In this document: positions 52,224 to 61,943 of the stretch, piece by piece
Layout: every line of letters begins with the position of its first letter
How positions within the stretch are numbered: position 1 is the first letter of the stretch
Assembly: GCA_905235085.1 (NCBI GenBank)
Contig: CAJOKD010000008.1
Coordinates: 50,682 to 114,681, forward strand
DNA from: an uncultured Bacteroidales bacterium
GTDB taxonomy: Bacteria > Bacteroidota > Bacteroidia > Bacteroidales > UBA932
Direction of reading: 5' to 3'
Length of the DNA stretch: 64,000 bases
Notes under the pieces: model-generated
What the model saw: only the letters and a program-made list of their open reading frames with translations
Told to the model about the DNA's origin: nothing
The model's database searches: none
Program-made: the position numbers and the translations under genes

Positions 52224-54523
52224 TATTCCTTTAGCAGAACGCGGTTTACCTGCATCTCAGAGCCAGCAATCTCTGCTGTTGCCGTGCAGCGGATATCGCG
52301 TGAAGAGGCTCCGAAGAGGAAGCTGTAGGTTCCTTCATCCACCACCCAGGCAGACGCTTCCTCGTCGAACGATGCAAGTCCGGAAACCGGGAAGCAGAGC
52401 GTAAGCTCCTGGCTTTCACCTGGTTTCAAGGAAGCAGTCTTGGCATATGCCTTCAGTTCCTTTACAGGTTTGTCCAACTTGCCGGCCGGAGCGCTTGCAT
52501 ACAGCTGGACACTTTCTTTGCCTTCGAAGGAACCGATATTCTTCACGGTAACCTTGGCGGTGACAGTGCTGCCGTCATTCTGCACAGATGGATGGCTGTA
52601 TTCGAAACTGGTGTAGCTGAGGCCGTAACCGAAAGGATATGAAACGGCGAGGTCCTGCTTGTCAAACCAGCGATAACCCACATAAATACCTTCGGCATAA
52701 TCGGTCTGGTCAACGTCTTTCTGGCCGATATCCTTGCGGCGGTCGAGGAAATATACTCCTGCATCGGCATCGATTGGGAAGTTGGCTGAAGAGGCGGCAT
52801 CCATAAGGTTCACAGGGAAGGTCATCGGCAGTTTTCCGGAAGGACTTTCTATACCGGAGAGGATGTCGGTGACGGAATTGCCACCTTCCTGGCCGGCCTG
52901 CCAGGCCAGCAGGACAGCGTCCGGAATGCTTTTCCAGGAAGCTGTTTCGATGACTCCGCCGATATTCAGGACCACGACAACCTTCTTGCCTTGGGTGTGG
53001 AAGGCAGCAGCGACTTTGTCCAGGAGTTCGCGTTCCTTTGCAGAAAGCTCGAAGTCTGCGGCGCTGCGGTCGAAGAATTCACCAGAATTGCGTCCGAACG
53101 TGATGATGGCCACATCGTTCGCCTTGGCAGATGCCGCAAGCTGGACTGGCGAAGGAATGAATTCTGATGGACGCGGGGCAGGGAAGAACACGGCAAAAGA
53201 ATCGTTGCCAAGGCTGGCTCTGAACGCGGCTTCCTTATCTGCGATATGCTTGAGGACAGCCCCTTTCTGGCTATCGTCCACGTTGAACCCGGCATTCTTG
53301 AGGCCGTCCAGCAGTGACACTGTATAGGCACGGTTTACATTGCCCGAACCTGTGCCGCCGGCGATGAAATCATAGCTGGTACATCCGAATACGGCGACGT
53401 TCTTGACCTCTTTCAGTGGGAGTACGCCATTGTTCTCCAGCAAGACCATCCCTTCCAGGGCGCTCTTGCGAGTAACGGCGGCGTGCCCTTCCAGGTCAGG
53501 CTTGTTGCTGTAAGCATATCCCTTCACATTCGGGCTGCGCTTTACAAGTTCCAGCACGCGTTTAACGCATACGTCCAGCTGTGCTTCGGTCAGGGATCCG
53601 TCCTTGAGGGCCTCCATAATCTGCTCGTACTGCTTATCGGTACCGGGCTGGAGCATATCATTGCCGGCTGCAATCTGCTGGGCGCCGTCGTCTCCGCCGA
53701 ACCAATCGGTCATCACCAGGCCTTTGAAGCCCCATTCGTCGCGAAGAACGGTGGTAAGCAGGTCGTAGCTCTGCGAGGTATAGGTTCCGTTGATTTTGTT
53801 ATATGAGCTCATAATGGTCCAGGGATCAGCCTCCTTTACCGTGATTTCAAATCCCTTGAGGTAGATCTCACGCTGGGCGCGGGGACTGATTATGGCATTG
53901 TTGCCGGTACGGTTGGTCTCCTGGTTGTTGTAGGCGAAATGCTTGACTGAAGTGCCTACATCGTTCTTCTGGACACCGCGCACGTATGCGGCTGCTGTCT
54001 TGCCGGCCAGGACGGGGTCCTCGGAATAGTATTCGAAGTTGCGGCCGTTCAGAGGATGGCGGTGGATATTCAGTGCCGGAGCCAGATAGACATCGGCGCC
54101 GTATTCGTGGACCTCTTCGCCCATCGCCTGGCCTACGCTTTCCACCAGCTCTTGGTTCCAGGTACTGGCCAGCAGGGTACCGATCGGGAAGTGGGTGCAG
54201 TAATATGTGTTCTCATCACCCTCACGTGTAGGATCGATACGGAGGCCAGCAGGACCGTCTGCCAGGACTATGCTTGGTATGCCCAGGCGCTCTATGGGGT
54301 AGGTGGTGCCGGCTGCCCCTGGGACAATGCTCTTGGTGGCACCGACGGCGGCATTGTCCCCGCTGAAACCGGCCATTCCGGTTCCGATAACGAGGTGGAC
54401 CTTTTCTTCCAGGGTCATTGCTTTGAGGACTCTGTCCACAGAAGCCGTCTTGAGCTTCGGCTCGCCGCACCCGTAGGCGGTAATCGCCAGTGCAGCAAGG
54501 GAGATAAAGAGGATGTGTTTCAT
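52223..54523 (-). CDS. Exported GH3-family beta-glycosidase
   Basis: 766 residues. Lipoprotein-type signal MKHILFISLAALAITAYGCG. The N-terminal (alpha/beta)8 domain has LADGPAGLRIDP, ALNIHRHPLNGRNFEYYSEDP, KHFAYNNQE and the nucleophile-containing GLVMTDWFGGDDGAQQI. The alpha/beta sandwich (FGCTSYDFIAGGTGSGNVNR) and a C-terminal FnIII-like domain (FGYGLSYTSFEYS) complete a full-length GH3. Likely a beta-glucosidase or similar exo-glycosidase at the envelope. No SusCD pair is nearby. Confidence 0.93.
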   Translation of the reverse strand: MKHILFISLAALAITAYGCGEPKLKTASVDRVLKAMTLEEKVHLVIGTGMAGFSGDNAAVGATKSIVPGAAGTTYPIERLGIPSIVLADGPAGLRIDPTREGDENTYYCTHFPIGTLLASTWNQELVESVGQAMGEEVHEYGADVYLAPALNIHRHPLNGRNFEYYSEDPVLAGKTAAAYVRGVQKNDVGTSVKHFAYNNQETNRTGNNAIISPRAQREIYLKGFEITVKEADPWTIMSSYNKINGTYTSQSYDLLTTVLRDEWGFKGLVMTDWFGGDDGAQQIAAGNDMLQPGTDKQYEQIMEALKDGSLTEAQLDVCVKRVLELVKRSPNVKGYAYSNKPDLEGHAAVTRKSALEGMVLLENNGVLPLKEVKNVAVFGCTSYDFIAGGTGSGNVNRAYTVSLLDGLKNAGFNVDDSQKGAVLKHIADKEAAFRASLGNDSFAVFFPAPRPSEFIPSPVQLAASAKANDVAIITFGRNSGEFFDRSAADFELSAKERELLDKVAAAFHTQGKKVVVVLNIGGVIETASWKSIPDAVLLAWQAGQEGGNSVTDILSGIESPSGKLPMTFPVNLMDAASSANFPIDADAGVYFLDRRKDIGQKDVDQTDYAEGIYVGYRWFDKQDLAVSYPFGYGLSYTSFEYSHPSVQNDGSTVTAKVTVKNIGSFEGKESVQLYASAPAGKLDKPVKELKAYAKTASLKPGESQELTLCFPVSGLASFDEEASAWVVDEGTYSFLFGASSRDIRCTATAEIAGSEMQVNRVLLKE

Positions 54524-54612
54524 CGTGTCATTCGCTTATTATACAAATATATGATTATTTTTCGGTCATTCCTTGTCTGGTGCGGCATATGTTGGTTTGT
54601 ATACATTTTTCG

Positions 54613-54620
54613 TATCTTTG
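54613..54620 (+). promoter_or_regulatory. -7 element TATCTTTG with only 6 bases to the ATG
   Basis: TATCTTTG ends 6 bases before ATG 54627; a TTG at 54592-54594, 18 bases upstream, can serve as the -33 element. The spacing predicts a leaderless transcript even though GGAGG directly precedes the ATG. Confidence 0.65.
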
Positions 54621-54626
54621 TGGAGG

Positions 54627-55064
54627 ATGAGACGATTCGTGTCCATAACGATGTTGTTTACGGCAAGTATTTTAATACTCGTCCATATTCTGGTGCCGCA
54701 TCATCATCAGCCTCTGTCACCTGAGGCGTTGGTTCATTCGCACTGCGACTTGGGAATTGTCCACGGTGAAACTCCCGCCCATACCCATCATAACGGCAGT
54801 CCTGATGAGACTTGCCTGATAAGCGAAGCTATAGAAGGTATCGTGCTGCGGATGCTGGACGACGATCCATCCATAGAAGTGCAGATGTGCCTCTCTGGGA
54901 ATCTGCATTCCATATTCTCATCTGCTATTGCAGTTTCTTTACTCCCGGATGTCGAGCCGGGAAACGACATCAGCCTTCCATTCCGACGACGTCCGTATCT
55001 ATCTGTCAATTATACTGATGCCGTGGTCCGCACCAGCGGGCTGCGGGCTCCTCCTGTTTGCTGA
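54627..55064 (+). CDS. His-rich exported protein preceding the metal efflux operon (DUF6769-like)
   Basis: 145 residues from ATG 54627. The N-terminal TM/signal (SITMLFTASILILVHILV) is followed by PHHHQPLSPEALVHSHCDLG and AHTHHNGS, a His-rich stretch suited to binding Cu, Zn or Ag. A C-terminal domain contains three more cysteines. Small proteins like this commonly precede Cus/Czc-type efflux genes in Bacteroidota (I recall the DUF6769 name, tentative). It ends 66 bases before cusB. Probably a periplasmic metal-binding partner of the pump. Confidence 0.75.
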   Translation: MRRFVSITMLFTASILILVHILVPHHHQPLSPEALVHSHCDLGIVHGETPAHTHHNGSPDETCLISEAIEGIVLRMLDDDPSIEVQMCLSGNLHSIFSSAIAVSLLPDVEPGNDISLPFRRRPYLSVNYTDAVVRTSGLRAPPVC

Positions 55065-55130
55065 TTTTCTGTCGTAAGCCACGTCCGACCCAGTTTGAAA
55101 TGACGTGGCAAGTATCAGATTATCAGCATA

Positions 55131-56633
55131 ATGAAAGCAAATCATATATTATCGGTTGCTGTGGCCATCGCGTTGGTTGCCTATACCGGGTGCCGTCACC
55201 ATTCAGACCATAGCGGGCACGAACACGATGAGAAAATCCAGCTCGCAGCATATAATGAAGACTTTGAACTCTTTGCCGAAGTGGAGCCGCTTGCCGTCGG
55301 AAACGAGAGTTCCGTAGCGGCGCATTTCACCAAGTTGGACACCTTCAAACCTTTTTCCGGAGGGCGAGTGACTTTGACGCTTACCATAGATGGGAAGTCT
55401 CTGTCCTGGACACAGGAAGCACCTGTCCGAGAAGGAATATACAAGTTTGACATCACACCGGAAAATCACGGCGATGGAGATATCCGTTTCGACATAGAGA
55501 CGGCAGACAGCATATCGTCACTGACTGCAAAGGTAATTGTATTTGATGACTTGCACGAAGCCGAACACGCTGCAGAAGATGCCCAGGTTACCAGTGCCAA
55601 TGGTGTGGAATTCACCAAGGAAATGAGCTGGGAAGTCGATTTCTCCACGGCTCCGGTGCTCTGCGAGCCTTTCGGCCAGGTTATCCGTGCGATGGCACAG
55701 GTGCAACCGACGGAAGGAGATGAGCAGATACTCAGCGCCAAAGGCTCCGGAATCGTCCGCATTCCGGGTGGAACACTTCCGGAGGGGAAGCCCGTCAGTG
55801 CAGGGCAGACGCTCCTCGTCCTGGAAAGTGGAACGGTAGGAAGCAACGACCTTTCAGTACAATATGCCCGCGCAGAGTCGGAATATCTCATGGCTCAAGC
55901 TGAATATGAGCGTAAGCAAACGCTCGCCTCCGACAAGATTGTCTCCGAAGCCGAACTTCAGAAAGCCAAGTCAGATTATGAGCAGGCGAAAGCCATCTAC
56001 GATAACCTTCGCCGGCATACATATTCAGGCAACCAATCTATAAAGGCTTCATCCGGCGGGTATATCGGTCACTTGCTAGTCAGGAGCGGCCAGTTCGTAG
56101 AGGCGGGAGCGCCTTTGGTCACTATTGTCCGGAACCGGGAAATCATCCTTAAGGCTGAAGTCCAGCCGCGTTATTACCCCCTGCTGGGAGAAGTTGCAAG
56201 CTCTTCCGTGCGCCTTCCCGGAAGCTACGAGGCCGTAGCGCTGGAGAGTCTGGGAGGCAAGATGCTCTCCTATGGTCACTCAGTCGATGCCGACCATCCG
56301 CTTATCCCTGTCACTTTCTCGGTCAACCGCGACGGGCGGCTCGTTCCGGGCACCTTCGTCGAGATGTTCCTCCGCACGCATTCGGAAACACCCGTGCTGA
56401 CCGTACCCAAGGAGTCCTTGCTGGAAGAAATGGGAAATTACTTCGTATATACGCAGCTCACGCCGGAATATTTTGAGAAGAGGGAAGTGCAGGTCGGCAG
56501 GACTGATGGTATCCGCACGGAAATCGTGTCCGGTCTTTCCGAAGGTGAACGCGTGGTTGCCAAAGGGGCAGTCCTCGTGAAAGTGATGCAGGCTGCAGGC
56601 GGCTTGGATGCCGAATCCGGCCATCATCATTAA
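55131..56633 (+). CDS. cusB: RND efflux periplasmic adaptor (CusB/CzcB-like)
   Basis: 500 residues. Lipobox-like AYTGC, then a His/Asp-rich stretch (RHHSDHSGHEHDEK). An N-terminal beta domain of about 130 residues is followed by the standard adaptor. The lipoyl/barrel halves (AKGSGIVRIPGGTLPEGKPV and IKASSGGYIGHLLVRSGQFVEAG) flank a coiled-coil hairpin (YERKQTLASDKIVSEAELQKAK). The C-terminal part LSEGERVVAKGAVLVKVMQ ends in GHHH. It bridges CusA and the TolC-like protein. Copper/silver or zinc/cobalt specificity is not decided by the sequence. Confidence 0.9.
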   Translation: MKANHILSVAVAIALVAYTGCRHHSDHSGHEHDEKIQLAAYNEDFELFAEVEPLAVGNESSVAAHFTKLDTFKPFSGGRVTLTLTIDGKSLSWTQEAPVREGIYKFDITPENHGDGDIRFDIETADSISSLTAKVIVFDDLHEAEHAAEDAQVTSANGVEFTKEMSWEVDFSTAPVLCEPFGQVIRAMAQVQPTEGDEQILSAKGSGIVRIPGGTLPEGKPVSAGQTLLVLESGTVGSNDLSVQYARAESEYLMAQAEYERKQTLASDKIVSEAELQKAKSDYEQAKAIYDNLRRHTYSGNQSIKASSGGYIGHLLVRSGQFVEAGAPLVTIVRNREIILKAEVQPRYYPLLGEVASSSVRLPGSYEAVALESLGGKMLSYGHSVDADHPLIPVTFSVNRDGRLVPGTFVEMFLRTHSETPVLTVPKESLLEEMGNYFVYTQLTPEYFEKREVQVGRTDGIRTEIVSGLSEGERVVAKGAVLVKVMQAAGGLDAESGHHH

Positions 56634-56646
56634 TGGAGGATCTGTT

Positions 56647-59600
56647 ATGGAAATCATCAACGGTATAATCCGGTTCTCACTGAAGAACCGCCTAATAGTC
56701 TTGCTTGGAGCGGCGCTTGTCATCATCGGAGGAATTCTCGCCGCCCGGAAGATGGACATCGATGTATTCCCTGACCTGACTGCACCGACAGTCGTCGTTA
56801 TGACTGACGCCCACGGGATGGCCGCAGAGGAAGTTGAACGATTGGTCAGTTTTCCCATTGAGACGGCTGTGAACGGCGCTACGGATGTGCGTCGCGTGCG
56901 CTCTACGTCTGTATTCGGGTTTTCCTTCGTATGGGCCGAGTTCGGCTGGGGAACGGATGTTTTCAAGGCCCGGCAGATTGTGAGCGAGAAGATGGTGGCT
57001 CTCTCCGGGACCCTTCCCGATGGCATAACACCGCAACTGGCCCCGCAATCCAGCGTTATGGGAGAAATCCTTTTCATAGGAATGCAAGCCGACACCACCT
57101 CCCAGATGCAACTCAGGGAACTGGCTGACTGGGTCATAAAACCCGCAATCCTTTCGACAGGCGGTGTTTCCCAAGTGACTATCATCGGAGGCGAATACAA
57201 GGAGTACCAAATCCTGGCCGACCCGGTGAAGATGGGAGCCTATGGTGTATCGATGGCCGATCTCGAAGCGGTCGGGAAGACATTCAGCAACAATTCCGAG
57301 GGAGGTGTCCTCCGTGACTTCGGCAACGAGTTCGCACTTAGAGGAATAGCTCGCACGGCAGATTTGGAGGAACTGGGCGCGACCCTTATCAAGCGGAAAG
57401 AAGGCTCTCCCGTACGTCTTGAGGATGTCGCCTGTGTGCAGATCGGGAGTGCAGTGAAGATGGGAACCGCTTCCCAGAATGCTTCGCCGGCCGTCATCCT
57501 TTCTGTCTCCAAACAGCCGAATATCAACACCTTGAGGGTGACGGAGAATATCGAATCCAACCTGGAGGATATCCGCAAGTCCCTTCCTGCCGATGTCCGT
57601 CTGGATACTCATATCTTCCGTCAGGCGGATTTTATCCAGACATCGGTGAACAACGTGGGACGTGCCCTCCTGGAAGGAGCTCTGTTCGTCATCTTGATTC
57701 TCGTCCTGTTCCTTGGGAGCTTGCGCACCACGCTCATATCCGTTCTCGCCATTCCCATCTCTCTGCTAGGCTCGGTGATAGTCCTGTACCTGATGGGCTT
57801 GGACATCAATACGATGACGCTCGGAGGTATGTGCATCGCTATCGGTTCTCTGGTGGACGATGCCATCATCGACGTGGAAAATGTCTATAAGCGACTGCGT
57901 CAGAACCATATTTTGCCCCCTGAGCAGCGTAAGGACGCATTTTCGGTAGTGTTCGAGGCATCCAAGGAAATACGTTCTTCCATCATCAATGCTACCTTTA
58001 TCGTAATGGTTTCTTTCGTCCCGCTGTTTTTCCTGTCCGGTATGGAAGGAAGGTTGCTGAAACCGCTGGGCATCGCATACTTGGTTGCGTTGGCGATGTC
58101 GCTGCTTGTAGCGATGACCCTGACGCCGCTCCTATGCAAGATGATGCTATCTGACGAAGAGTATCTGTCGAACAACGAGAAGGACAGTTTCCTGAGCCGT
58201 AAGCTGCTGGGATGGTACCGGAACTCGCTTGAATGGGTATTGAAGCATTGGAAGACGGTACTAGGAACAACTGGTGCACTGCTGGTCGGAGCAGTGGTGG
58301 TGTTCTTCCTTATGGGACGGAGCTTCCTGCCGGACTTTAACGAAGGATCGGCGGTCATAACTGCCGTTACTGCTCATGGCGTGTCGCTGGATGTAAGCGA
58401 TGCCTTGGGAAACCTTATGGAAAAGGAACTGATGGAGATTCCGGAAGTTACCGGTACGGGTCGACGGACCGGGCGTGGTGAGTTGGACGAACACTCACAA
58501 AGCGTCAACGGTACGGAAATCGATGTTCGGTTCACCCTGAAAGACCGCAGCCGGGAGGAAGTTTTCAATGATATCCGGCAGAGACTTGCCGGAATTCCAG
58601 GTATTGCAGTTACCGTAGGCCAGCCTCTCGGACACCGGATCGACCATATGCTTTCCGGAACACAGGCGAACCTGGCCATCAAACTCTTCGGGACAGACCT
58701 GGGCAGGATGCAGATGATCGGGAATCAGATCAAGAGTACCATTGAAGGCATCGAGGGACTTGTGGACGTGACGCTGGAGCAGCAGGCTCAGACTCCCCAG
58801 ATCCAGATCAGGGCCAAACGAGAAGCGCTTGCGTCATATGGAATCACGGTGGAAGATTTCAACCGGTTCGTGACATTGGCTTTTAGCGGCGAAAAGATTT
58901 CCGACATCTATGAGGGGCAGCGGAGTTTCCCGCTTACGGTCAGGCTGGACGGCTACTATACAGGCTCGATGGAAGGACTCCGGGATGCTCTGATCGATAC
59001 GCCGGACGGCGGAAAGGTTCCGCTGGAGGCTGTGGCGGAGATCGTTTCAACGTCAGGTCCAGGAGGTATCTCACGCGAGAACGTTCAGCGCAAGTTGGTA
59101 GTATCTGCCAATGTATCAGGCCGGGACATCGGGTCGGTAGTGGAGGATGTGCAAAAGGAAATAGACCGGAATATTGTACTGCCCGAAGGCTACCGGGTGG
59201 AATACGGCGGACAGTTCGAAAGCGCACGTAGCGCGTCCAGGACTCTTGTCGTTGCCACCATCCTGGCAATATTGGCAATATTCATCCTGCTCTATGGAGA
59301 GTTCAAGGACGTGGGTCTTTCCGGCATAGTGCTGGTAAGTTTGCCGCTGTCGCTTATCGGTGGTGTGGGAGCTGTATGGATTTCTTCCGGAGTGGTGAGC
59401 ATTCCGTCCATTATCGGCTTCATTACTTTGTTTGGCATAGCAACGCGAAACGGCATCCTGCTTATCTCACGCTATCAGCATTTGTCCGAGGAGGGATTGC
59501 CGCTGGAACAGTTGGTCCGTGAAGGATCGGCAGACAGACTCAATCCTATCCTTATGACGGCGCTCACATCAGCATTGGCCCTGATTCCGCTTGTGCTGGG

Positions 59601-59736
59601 GGCAGACAAGCCCGGCAACGAAATCCAGAGTCCGATGGCTATGGTCGTACTGGGCGGCCTTCTTACATCTACGCTGCTGAACATCTACGTGATTCCTGTT
59701 GTTTATTCGTGGTTCGCAAAAAGGAGAACGAAATGA
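56647..59736 (+). CDS. cusA: Heavy-metal RND pump (CusA/CzcA-like)
   Basis: 1029 residues from ATG 56647, the typical CusA length; the track start at 56608 overlaps cusB. It contains the HME-RND signature DIDVFPDLTAPTVVVMTDAHG, AEEVERLVSFPIETAVNG, the TM4 motif CIAIGSLVDDAIIDVENVYK (proton-relay acids) and FGIATRNGILLISRYQHL near the C-terminus. Twelve TM segments and two large periplasmic loops are intact. It exports a heavy metal across the outer membrane using proton motive force. The cusC start overlaps its stop by 4 bases (ATGA). Confidence 0.94.
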   Translation: MEIINGIIRFSLKNRLIVLLGAALVIIGGILAARKMDIDVFPDLTAPTVVVMTDAHGMAAEEVERLVSFPIETAVNGATDVRRVRSTSVFGFSFVWAEFGWGTDVFKARQIVSEKMVALSGTLPDGITPQLAPQSSVMGEILFIGMQADTTSQMQLRELADWVIKPAILSTGGVSQVTIIGGEYKEYQILADPVKMGAYGVSMADLEAVGKTFSNNSEGGVLRDFGNEFALRGIARTADLEELGATLIKRKEGSPVRLEDVACVQIGSAVKMGTASQNASPAVILSVSKQPNINTLRVTENIESNLEDIRKSLPADVRLDTHIFRQADFIQTSVNNVGRALLEGALFVILILVLFLGSLRTTLISVLAIPISLLGSVIVLYLMGLDINTMTLGGMCIAIGSLVDDAIIDVENVYKRLRQNHILPPEQRKDAFSVVFEASKEIRSSIINATFIVMVSFVPLFFLSGMEGRLLKPLGIAYLVALAMSLLVAMTLTPLLCKMMLSDEEYLSNNEKDSFLSRKLLGWYRNSLEWVLKHWKTVLGTTGALLVGAVVVFFLMGRSFLPDFNEGSAVITAVTAHGVSLDVSDALGNLMEKELMEIPEVTGTGRRTGRGELDEHSQSVNGTEIDVRFTLKDRSREEVFNDIRQRLAGIPGIAVTVGQPLGHRIDHMLSGTQANLAIKLFGTDLGRMQMIGNQIKSTIEGIEGLVDVTLEQQAQTPQIQIRAKREALASYGITVEDFNRFVTLAFSGEKISDIYEGQRSFPLTVRLDGYYTGSMEGLRDALIDTPDGGKVPLEAVAEIVSTSGPGGISRENVQRKLVVSANVSGRDIGSVVEDVQKEIDRNIVLPEGYRVEYGGQFESARSASRTLVVATILAILAIFILLYGEFKDVGLSGIVLVSLPLSLIGGVGAVWISSGVVSIPSIIGFITLFGIATRNGILLISRYQHLSEEGLPLEQLVREGSADRLNPILMTALTSALALIPLVLGADKPGNEIQSPMAMVVLGGLLTSTLLNIYVIPVVYSWFAKRRTK

Positions 59737-60914
59737 AAAATCTATATCTGATCTTGTCAATTGCCGTCCTGCCCATAGTTACGGTGAAGGCGCAAGACAT
59801 CTACGCACCTGTATTGCAGCAAGTGGAAGAGGGGAGTACCCGCTTGGCCGCCTTGCGGGATGTAATGGAAGCAGAAAAACTCTCCAGCAAGACGGGACTG
59901 GCTCCTTCCGACCCCGTGGTAGATGGTGGATATCTGTTTGGTTCGCCATCGACCATCGGTGTACGTAAGGATCTCAGCATCCGGCAGGAGCTGGATTTCC
60001 CGACCGTGTATTCCCAGAGGAGCAAATTGGCTGAATTGAAGAGTGCAGGAGCCGGATACCAGTATGCCCAGGAGCGGATGGAACTGATGCTGGATGCCAA
60101 GAGGCTTTGTATAGAGATAATATACCACAATGCGCTGGGCCGCCAATACGATGCCCGGCTGGAACGAGCTGAACGCATCAACGAGACATTCCGTCGGAAA
60201 CTGGAGTCAGGCGAAGCCAATCAGCTTGAGTTCAACAAAGCGTCGCTGAATCTCTCTCAAGTCCGCCAGAAGCGTTCCCGGTTGATAGCCGAACGGGAAG
60301 CACTTCTCGCAGAGCTTCGCAGGCTGACCGGGAATCCAACGCTGGACTTCACGGCCGATACATACCCTGCAGTTTTGCTCCCAGCCGATTTTGAGACTTG
60401 GCTCGAAGAAGCTTCCAGCAAGTATCCAGTCCTTCAATATCTTAGAAATGAGGTGGAAGCCGCATCGCGGGAAGTGTCTCTCGCCAAAGCGTCTTCCTTG
60501 CCAAAGCTTTCTGTGGGATATATGGGTGAGTACGTAGTAGGGCAGACTTTCCAGGGCGTGACCTTCGGCATATCCATCCCGCTGTGGGAAAACCGTAGAA
60601 GAGTGCGGCACGCCGATGCGGTCCGTTCAGCCACGGAACGTGTGGTCGACGATGCCACACAAGCCTATACATCACGGTTACGGGTGCTTTTCTCCCAGGT
60701 AGGAGCAGTGCAGGCCGCACTTGCCGAATTTGAGAATTCGCTGGCGGAAAGCCGGAGCAATGACCTTCTGTACAAGGCATTTGAAAAGGGAGAGATTCCA
60801 CTGTTGGATTACCTGCTGGAACAAGAGTTTTGGCAGGAAGCCTATGAAGAAAAGTTGCAGGAGGAACGGGATCTGCACCTGCTTCTCGCTGAGCTGGAGG
60901 CTTGTAAGCTATAG
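59733..60914 (+). CDS. TolC-family outer-membrane channel (CusC-like)
   Basis: 393 residues from ATG 59733 (MKNLYLILSIAVLPIVTVKA, signal peptide). Two long alpha-helical hairpin regions are visible: ERMELMLDAKRLCIEIIYHNAL through LNLSQVRQKRSRLIAEREALL, and VSLAKASSLPKLSVGYMGEY through EFENSLAESRSNDLLYKAFE. The latter is the TolC repeat. It closes the efflux operon. It is shorter than many TolC proteins (about 450) but appears complete. Downstream begins the decayed region. Confidence 0.88.
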   Translation: MKNLYLILSIAVLPIVTVKAQDIYAPVLQQVEEGSTRLAALRDVMEAEKLSSKTGLAPSDPVVDGGYLFGSPSTIGVRKDLSIRQELDFPTVYSQRSKLAELKSAGAGYQYAQERMELMLDAKRLCIEIIYHNALGRQYDARLERAERINETFRRKLESGEANQLEFNKASLNLSQVRQKRSRLIAEREALLAELRRLTGNPTLDFTADTYPAVLLPADFETWLEEASSKYPVLQYLRNEVEAASREVSLAKASSLPKLSVGYMGEYVVGQTFQGVTFGISIPLWENRRRVRHADAVRSATERVVDDATQAYTSRLRVLFSQVGAVQAALAEFENSLAESRSNDLLYKAFEKGEIPLLDYLLEQEFWQEAYEEKLQEERDLHLLLAELEACKL

Positions 60915-61051
60915 TATCAGGTAGACTTAGTGGTCTTTTTGGAAATACGTTGATTACTAGCGTGTTATACTATTTGACACGGTGGGTGATCCGAGAGGAA
61001 GCGAACAAACAATGATGTTTAACAATCTAATTCCTCTTGGGTACGAAAAGA

Positions 61052-61322
61052 ATGGTTATCCTAGTGATCGTTGCTCTTATGAGCATCTCAATGGTAAACG
61101 CAAAGACACTCCGCGGCTATGTCTCGGACAAGGACGGGAACCCTGTCGCTGGTATGAAGATGGTCGCGGTGAATGCTGACAATCCTTCCAAAAAGAGCAT
61201 TGCAGTAACTGATGAAGATGGATATTTCTCGATGCGGGTTCCTGATGAAATCGCTACTTCGGATCTTGTCGAAGTCGCAGCAAGCGACGGGGCAAGTATC
61301 ATCGGATATCCTCTGAGGAGAG
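61052..61322 (+). pseudogene. Fragment of a carboxypeptidase-regulatory-like-domain protein
   Basis: From ATG 61052 the reading gives MVILVIVALMSISMVNAKTL, a signal peptide, then RGYVSDKDGNPVAGMKMVAV and TDEDGYFSMRVP, a CarboxypepD-reg-like domain of about 75 residues. Such domains usually begin TonB-dependent receptors or surface proteins. The domain is intact but the rest of its protein is missing. The frame continues, through a short palindromic repeat, into an unrelated sigma-54 activator fragment. It is likely non-functional. Confidence 0.7.
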
Positions 61323-61380
61323 ACACCCGATCAGAGTCGGGTATGACGGGTCAAGTCATCCCCGGCCAGGTCGGGGATCC
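61323..61380 (+). repeat. Short palindromic (REP-like) sequence at a fragment junction
   Basis: ACCCGA-tcagag-TCGGGT is followed by a second inverted repeat ATCCCCG-gccaggt-CGGGGAT. It lies exactly where the carboxypeptidase-regulatory fragment ends and the sigma-54 activator fragment begins. Its style resembles dispersed intergenic repeats of uncultured bacteria (GTCATCCCCGG...CGGGGATC). No second copy of the same sequence was noticed in this window. Confidence 0.55.
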
Positions 61381-61740
61381 GATGTTCTGGTGCAGTTTTA
61401 GCTCTATGGCTGCCATCCGCAAGACCGTCAAGAAGATTGCTCCCACAGATGCCACCGTCCTGATTTCCGGCGAAAACGGTACCGGCAAGGACGTGCTGGC
61501 ACGTGAAATCCACGCCCACAGCCTCCGTAGCGAGAAGCCTATGGTTGCAGTCGATGCCGGAGCGATCACCGAAACGCTGTTCGAGAGCGAACTCTTCGGC
61601 CACGTCAAGGGCGCATTCACAGATGCGCATACAGACCATATGGGTAAATTCGAGCAGGCCGACGGGGGTACACTTTTCCTGGACGAAATCGTGAATATCC
61701 CGCTTCATCTTCAGGCCAAGCTGCTGCGCGCTATCCAGAG
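61381..61740 (+). pseudogene. Fragment of a sigma-54-dependent response regulator (AAA domain)
   Basis: About 120 codons of the sigma-54 activator domain: IAPTDATVLISGENGTGKDV (Walker A), ESELFGHVKGAFTDAHTDHM (GAFTGA-region equivalent) and DGGTLFLDEIVNIPLHLQAK (Walker B). The receiver domain before it and the end of the AAA and HTH domains after it are absent. It breaks off at RAIQSRS and joins a histidine kinase fragment in another frame. A relic of a two-component system. Confidence 0.8.
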
Positions 61741-61918
61741 CCGGAGCTTGCGTCATCGCTGCGGTTGTCGTGGCGGTGATCGCTACGTTAAGGACCAGAC
61801 GCAAGGACATCAAGAAAGTAGCCTATATGATGGATGCGCTGGAGGACGGAGAACTCAATTTCCGTTTCCAGGAAAAGAACAAGTTCAACCGCACCCTGAA
61901 ATCGCTACGCTCGGAATG
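61741..61918 (+). pseudogene. Fragment of an NtrY-like sensor histidine kinase
   Basis: In the third frame, not the one shown in the ORF track, the sequence reads AGACVIAAVVVAVIATLRTRR then KDIKKVAYMMDALEDGELNF and RFQEKNKFNRTL, ending at a TGA. This is the TM end and linker region that precedes the dimerisation helix in NtrY-like kinases of Bacteroidota. About 58 codons survive. Its right edge coincides with CGCTACGCTCGGAATGAC, a repeat-like sequence. It would have been the partner of the response regulator fragment just upstream. Confidence 0.7.
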
Positions 61919-61943
61919 ACAAGAGAATGCTCAGGATGACAGA
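61899..61943 (+). repeat. Repeat-like GTCATTCC/GTCATCCTGAGC-type sequence
   Basis: CGCTACGCTCGGAATGAC and GCTCAGGATGAC stand next to each other at the right edge of the kinase fragment. Both halves resemble dispersed intergenic repeats known from many genomes (reverse complement GTCATTCCGAGCGTAGCG). Only this copy was noticed in the window, so its repetitive nature is inferred from memory of the pattern. Confidence 0.45.

Noticed and set aside
56280-57612. Two 306-codon open frames on the minus strand
   Set aside because: Shadows of cusB/cusA; no recognisable domain.
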